Below, in pieces: positions 60,252 to 64,000 of a DNA stretch of 64,000 nt. The position numbers and the translations under genes were made by a program. Origin of the DNA: Saccharomonospora viridis DSM 43017 (GTDB lineage Bacteria; Actinomycetota; Actinomycetes; Mycobacteriales; Pseudonocardiaceae); the NCBI RefSeq assembly GCF_000023865.1, contig NC_013159.1:3374001-3438000 (forward strand). The letters are read 5' to 3'. The notes beneath the pieces were generated by a model, which worked only from the letters and a program-made list of their open reading frames with translations, was not told where the DNA came from and made no database searches. Position 1 is the stretch's first letter, and each line of letters opens with the position of its first letter.

Positions 60252-61856
60252 TCACCGTTTCGCGGCGACCCTTTCGGACTCGGCGTCGGACTTGCCCTCG
60301 GACCCACCCGCCGGCAGGAACTGGTCGGTGCCCTGTCCTTCCTGGCGTAGCGCCTTGTACAAGCCCCACATCACCAGCACCATCACCACCGAGAACGGCA
60401 GCCCCATGATGATGGTGGCGTTCTGAAGCGTCCCGACCCCGCCGACGATGAGCATCGCCAAGGTCAGCACACCGATGACGGCGGACCAGAACACCCGGAC
60501 CCCCGACGTGGCCTCGGCGGTGGACGTCGACAGTTTCGACGTCAGGTTTCCCAACACCAGAGCGCCCGAGTCGGCGGAGGTGACATAAAGCAGCAACCCG
60601 ACCACCGTGGCCAGGCCCGCGCTGAACGTCACGCCCGGGTACTGCGCCAACAGCGTGTAGAAGCCCTGTTCCGGTGTGTTCGCCGCGACCTGTCCGAACT
60701 CCTCGTTCCCCTCTCGCACCAGGCGCAGCGCGCTGTTGCCGAACACCGACAGGAACGTGGCCGTGAACATGAACGGGATGATCAGCGTCGCCGCCACGAA
60801 CTCCCGGATCGTGCGTCCCCACGAGATGCGCGCGAGGAACAGGCCGACGAACGGTGCCCATGCGATCCACCAGGCCCAGAAGAACAGCGTCCAGGAGTTG
60901 AGCCACTCGGTGGGCCGGTCGTACGCGAAGGTGTTCAGCGTCATGTCGCCGAAGTTGGCGATGTAGTCGCCGATGTTGAGCACCAACGCGTCCAGCAGGT
61001 ACACCGGGTTGTCGGCGAACAGGACGAACAGCATCAACGCCGCCGCGAGGATCACGTTGAGCTGCGACAGCCGCCGGATCCCCCTGTCGACACCGGACAC
61101 GGCGGACATCGTGGCCATCAGCACCGCCAGCACGATGAGCCCGATCTGCGCCGCCGTGCCCTGCGGGATGCCGAACATGAAGTTCAACCCGAAGTTCAGC
61201 TGCACCACGCCGATACCCAACGAGGTCGCGACGCCGAACACCGTGCCCAGGGCGGCGGCGATGTCCACCGCGTGGCCGGGACGGCCGTGGATGCGCTTAC
61301 CGATGATCGGGTACAGCGCCGCTCGGACGGCCAACGGCAGGCCGCGCCGGAACGCGAAGTACCCGAGCGTCATTCCCATGAGCGCATACATGGCCCAGCC
61401 GGTGATACCGTAGTGGAACAGCGCCCACACCACGGCGTCCCGGGTGGCTTCGAGCGACTCCGGTTCCACCTGCGGGGGCTGCAGATACTGCGTCACCGGC
61501 TCGGAGACCGAGAAGAACATGAGGTCGATGCCGATGCCCGCGGCGAACAGCATCGCACCCCAGGTGAAGAGGTTGTAGTCCGGTTTGGACTCCACTGGCC
61601 CGAGGGTGATCTTGCCGTACTTGGACACGGCCACGATCACCACGAACACGAGTATCACCGTGGCGAGCAGGATGTAGTACCAGCCGAGTCCTTCCGAAAC
61701 CCAGTTGACGAGGACACCGATGGTTTCCGCGGCGTTCTCCGGAGCGATGATCCCCCACAGGGCGATCACGAGGATGATCGACGACGCTCCGACGAACGTG
61801 ACGCGATTGATCTTAGGACTGTCCTTCGCGAGCTTATGTTCGCCGCTATCGGACAC
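60252..61856 (-). CDS. BCCT family choline/glycine betaine transporter
   Basis: This is a 534-residue secondary transporter with 12 helices that imports trimethylammonium compounds by H+ or Na+ symport. The BCCT signature is clear: NSWTLFFWAWWIAWAPFVGLFLARISWGRT with its Trp box. FHYGITGWAMYALMGMTLGYFAFRRGLPL and the Gly-rich GIGVVQLNFGLNFMFG region are also typical. GTG at 61856 starts MSDSGEHKLAKDS with AAAGGTGA upstream. It is the last gene of a cluster with choline dehydrogenase and an aldehyde dehydrogenase, so choline is the likely substrate. Confidence 0.9.
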   Translation of the reverse strand: MSDSGEHKLAKDSPKINRVTFVGASSIILVIALWGIIAPENAAETIGVLVNWVSEGLGWYYILLATVILVFVVIVAVSKYGKITLGPVESKPDYNLFTWGAMLFAAGIGIDLMFFSVSEPVTQYLQPPQVEPESLEATRDAVVWALFHYGITGWAMYALMGMTLGYFAFRRGLPLAVRAALYPIIGKRIHGRPGHAVDIAAALGTVFGVATSLGIGVVQLNFGLNFMFGIPQGTAAQIGLIVLAVLMATMSAVSGVDRGIRRLSQLNVILAAALMLFVLFADNPVYLLDALVLNIGDYIANFGDMTLNTFAYDRPTEWLNSWTLFFWAWWIAWAPFVGLFLARISWGRTIREFVAATLIIPFMFTATFLSVFGNSALRLVREGNEEFGQVAANTPEQGFYTLLAQYPGVTFSAGLATVVGLLLYVTSADSGALVLGNLTSKLSTSTAEATSGVRVFWSAVIGVLTLAMLIVGGVGTLQNATIIMGLPFSVVMVLVMWGLYKALRQEGQGTDQFLPAGGSEGKSDAESERVAAKR

Positions 61857-61862
61857 TCAAAT

Positions 61863-63527
61863 TCACCTTTCCTTGGAAGTGCGTTCATACCGGTAGTAGG
61901 GAACGTCAGCCGGCGGCAGAGGCGTGTTGCCCAGAATGAGGTCGGATGCCTTCTCCGCGAGCATCATCACGGGCGCGTAGATGTTGCCGTTGGTGAGATA
62001 CGGCATGGCCGAGGCGTCGACCACGCGCAGGTTCTCCGTGCCGTGCACACGCATACTCTTCGGGTCGACGACGGACATCTCGTCGATGCCCATGCGCGCC
62101 GAGCACGAGGGGTGGTAAGCGGTTTCGGCGTCGCGGGCGACCCAGTCCAGGATCTCCTGGTCGGTCTGCACCGTGGGTCCCGGGGAGATCTCGCCGCCGT
62201 TGAACTCGTCGAGGGCGGGCTGCTTCAGGATCTCGCGGGCGACGTGGATGGCCTCGACCCACTCCTTGCGGTCGTTCTCCGTGGACAGGTAGTTGAACCG
62301 CAGCGCCGGCTTGGCCTTGGGGTCGACCGACTTGATCTTGACACTGCCCCGGACGTCCGAGTACATCGGTCCGATGTGGACTTGGTAGCCGTGCGGGACC
62401 TCGACCTGCGTGCCGTCGTAACGCACCGCGACCGGCAGGAAGTGGAACATCAGGTTCGGGTAGTCGACCACGTCGTTACCGCGCACGAACCCACCGGCCT
62501 CGAAGTGGTTGGTCGCCGCGGGGCCGGTGCGGGTCAGCAGCCACTGCAGACCGATCTTCGGACGGTTGCGCAGCTTGAGCGCGGGGTTGAAGGTCACCGG
62601 CTGCTTGCAGGCGTGCTGCACGTAGACCTCGAGGTGGTCCTGGAGGTTCTCACCGACACCGGGCAGATCCTGCACGATCGGGATGCCGAGCGGCTGCAGG
62701 TGACGCGGGTCGCCCACGCCGGAGAGCTGGAGCAGCTGCGGCGTGTTGATCGCCCCACCGCAGAGGATGACCTCACCACCGTAGATGTTCTCCGACTTGC
62801 GACGGCCGAATCGAGTGACCGATACGCCGATGGCCTTCTTGCCGTTGAACAGCACTTGGTTGACGTGCGTCAGGCACTGCACCGTGAGGTTGGGCCGGTG
62901 CTTGACCGGGTGCAGGTACGCCCGCGAGGCCGACCAGCGCCGACCGTTCTTGATGTTGCGGTCGAACGCCGCGAAACCTTCCTGCTGGTAACCGTTGACA
63001 TCGCTGGTGAGCGGGTAACCGGCCTGCTTCGCGGCCTCCAGGAACGCGCCGAACAGCGGGTTCTTCATGGGACCGCGTTCCAGCCACAGCGGACCGTTGT
63101 CGCCCCGCCACTGGTCACCACCGGCACGGCAGTTCTCCATGCGCTTGAAGTACGGCAGGCAGTGGGCGTAGTCCCAGGTCTCCATGCCCGGGTCGGAGGC
63201 CCAGCGCTCCAGGTCCATCGGGTTACCGCGCTGGAAGATCATGCCGTTGATGGAGCTCGACCCACCGAGCACCTTGCCACGACCGTGGTACACGCGGCGG
63301 CCGTTCATGTACGGCTCGGGCTCGGATTCGTAACGCCAGTCGTACAGCGGGTTACCGATGACCATGGTCAGCGCCGCCGGCATGTGGATGAGGATGTCCC
63401 AGATCCAGTCGGGACGACCGGCCTCCAGCACGAGGACGTTGACCGACGGGTCGGCGCTGAGCCGGTTGGCTAGCACGCATCCTGCCGATCCGCCACCTAC
63501 GATGATGTAGTCATACTTTTTGGCCAC
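61863..63527 (-). CDS. betA: Choline dehydrogenase (GMC oxidoreductase)
   Basis: This 554-residue FAD enzyme oxidises choline to betaine aldehyde. The dinucleotide fold is [20 protein letters not shown] (5-24), GMC signature 1 is [20 protein letters not shown], signature 2 is [16 protein letters not shown], and the catalytic His is in [11 protein letters not shown] with the C-terminal Asn in [14 protein letters not shown] at 63527 has AAGGGATG upstream and begins at the family start, which settles it within a frame open to 63809. The gene lies 4 bases behind the aldehyde dehydrogenase and 6 bases ahead of the transporter. Confidence 0.9.
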   Translation of the reverse strand: MAKKYDYIIVGGGSAGCVLANRLSADPSVNVLVLEAGRPDWIWDILIHMPAALTMVIGNPLYDWRYESEPEPYMNGRRVYHGRGKVLGGSSSINGMIFQRGNPMDLERWASDPGMETWDYAHCLPYFKRMENCRAGGDQWRGDNGPLWLERGPMKNPLFGAFLEAAKQAGYPLTSDVNGYQQEGFAAFDRNIKNGRRWSASRAYLHPVKHRPNLTVQCLTHVNQVLFNGKKAIGVSVTRFGRRKSENIYGGEVILCGGAINTPQLLQLSGVGDPRHLQPLGIPIVQDLPGVGENLQDHLEVYVQHACKQPVTFNPALKLRNRPKIGLQWLLTRTGPAATNHFEAGGFVRGNDVVDYPNLMFHFLPVAVRYDGTQVEVPHGYQVHIGPMYSDVRGSVKIKSVDPKAKPALRFNYLSTENDRKEWVEAIHVAREILKQPALDEFNGGEISPGPTVQTDQEILDWVARDAETAYHPSCSARMGIDEMSVVDPKSMRVHGTENLRVVDASAMPYLTNGNIYAPVMMLAEKASDLILGNTPLPPADVPYYRYERTSKER

Positions 63528-63531
63528 TGCT

Positions 63532-64000
63532 TCATCCCTTCTTCTCCGGCCCGGCGAACCAGCGCATAGGAGCCGGGTTGATGTTGTGGTAGATGTGCTT
63601 GGCCTCGCGGTATTCGTCGAGACCGTACGGTCCGAGTTCCCTCCCGATGCCGGATTTACCGAAGCCGCCCCATTCGGCCTGCGGCACGTACGGGTGAAAG
63701 TCGTTGATCCACACGGTTCCGTGACGCAGAGCGTTCGCCACCCGCTGCGAACGGGACGCGTCGTTGGTCCACACCGCGCCCGCAAGACCGTAGTCGGTGT
63801 CGTTCGCAAGCCGGATGGCCTCGGCCTCGTCGCTGAACCTTTCGACCGTCACAACGGGACCGAAGACTTCCTCACGCACGGCCGTCATGTCGGCGGTGCA
63901 GTCGGCGAACACGGTGGGGCGGAGGAAGAACCCGTTGGCGAGTTCCGGTTCGGACGGACGCTTCCCGCCCGCGACGAGCCGCGCACCCTCCGCGATGGTG
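63532..64000 (-). CDS. betB: Betaine-aldehyde dehydrogenase, C-terminal part
   Basis: Only the last 155 or so residues are in the window; the gene continues beyond 64000. Aldehyde dehydrogenase C-terminal motifs are visible: [77 protein letters not shown] and [13 protein letters not shown]. The catalytic Cys lies outside. Its position directly before betA suggests oxidation of betaine aldehyde to glycine betaine. Confidence 0.85.
   Translation of the reverse strand, partial: TIAEGARLVAGGKRPSEPELANGFFLRPTVFADCTADMTAVREEVFGPVVTVERFSDEAEAIRLANDTDYGLAGAVWTNDASRSQRVANALRHGTVWINDFHPYVPQAEWGGFGKSGIGRELGPYGLDEYREAKHIYHNINPAPMRWFAGPEKKG

Noticed and set aside
61272-63473. A 733-codon plus-strand open frame opposite betA and the transporter
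   Set aside because: It is antisense to two genes with strong family motifs, is rich in His, Arg and Val as expected from mirrored GC-rich codons, and has no domain.

Overview
The window looks like chromosomal DNA of a high-GC mycolic-acid-line or related actinomycete, most likely a member of the Pseudonocardiaceae (Saccharomonospora/Amycolatopsis-like). The pointers are a mycothiol deacetylase (MshB), ESX-secretion companions (EspG, a PPE-like protein, DUF3558 lipoproteins), frequent GTG starts with short or absent leaders, and a gene neighbourhood at about 29.6-52.9 kb that recalls the Mycobacterium tuberculosis Rv1085c-Rv1112 order (hemolysin III, short cis-prenyltransferase, PIN-PhoH, fumarase, GlpX, XseB/XseA, Rv1109c-like, IspH, Rv1111c-like, YchF). 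The synteny is recalled, not computed.

Layout. 0-1 kb: mshB and the start of a membrane protein gene. 1.2-9.2 kb: an oligopeptide ABC transporter, with a fused two-ATPase protein converging on two permeases and two family-5 binding lipoproteins. 9.4-16.5 kb: typA, a YciI-like protein, then a thiamine-type ABC operon (binding protein, fused permease, ATPase, Nudix) read leftward from a TPP riboswitch. 16.5-17.9 kb: pterin dehydratase and small exported proteins. 18.2-22.6 kb: a two-component system, a kinase-fold protein and two Asp-rich exported proteins, linked by three copies of an 18-bp dyad. 22.6-26.6 kb: acetyltransferases, a methyltransferase, a CPBP protease and a TetR regulator. 26.9-29.5 kb: a decayed accessory islet with an RNA-ligase tail, a kinase with a broken P-loop, a Nudix gene, a frameshifted thymidylate kinase and cutA. 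29.6-38.5 kb: ychF and a DNA-repair cluster (Ada-AlkA, Ogt, SbcC, SbcD, RmuC) with a consensus SOS box. 38.7-52.9 kb: conserved housekeeping genes. 53-60 kb: an ESX-associated operon in which a unit of about 933 bp is repeated to give five DUF3558 lipoprotein genes. 60.2-64 kb: a choline/glycine-betaine cluster (BCCT transporter, choline dehydrogenase, betaine-aldehyde dehydrogenase).

How the parts work together. The thiamine operon should be switched off by TPP through its leader. The response regulator at 20.0 kb is the best candidate to bind the three dyads and so control its own operon, the kinase-fold gene and the Asp-rich protein. LexA probably controls sbcDC and perhaps rmuC. The betB-betA-BCCT genes are tightly packed and should import choline and oxidise it to the osmoprotectant glycine betaine.

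The most unusual region is the lipoprotein array at 55.1-59.5 kb. The copies share an almost identical first half and have a patchwork second half, and each junction carries a remnant of the neighbouring PPE-like gene start and of the Esx-like gene end. This records unequal recombination inside an ESX operon and could diversify a surface lipoprotein.
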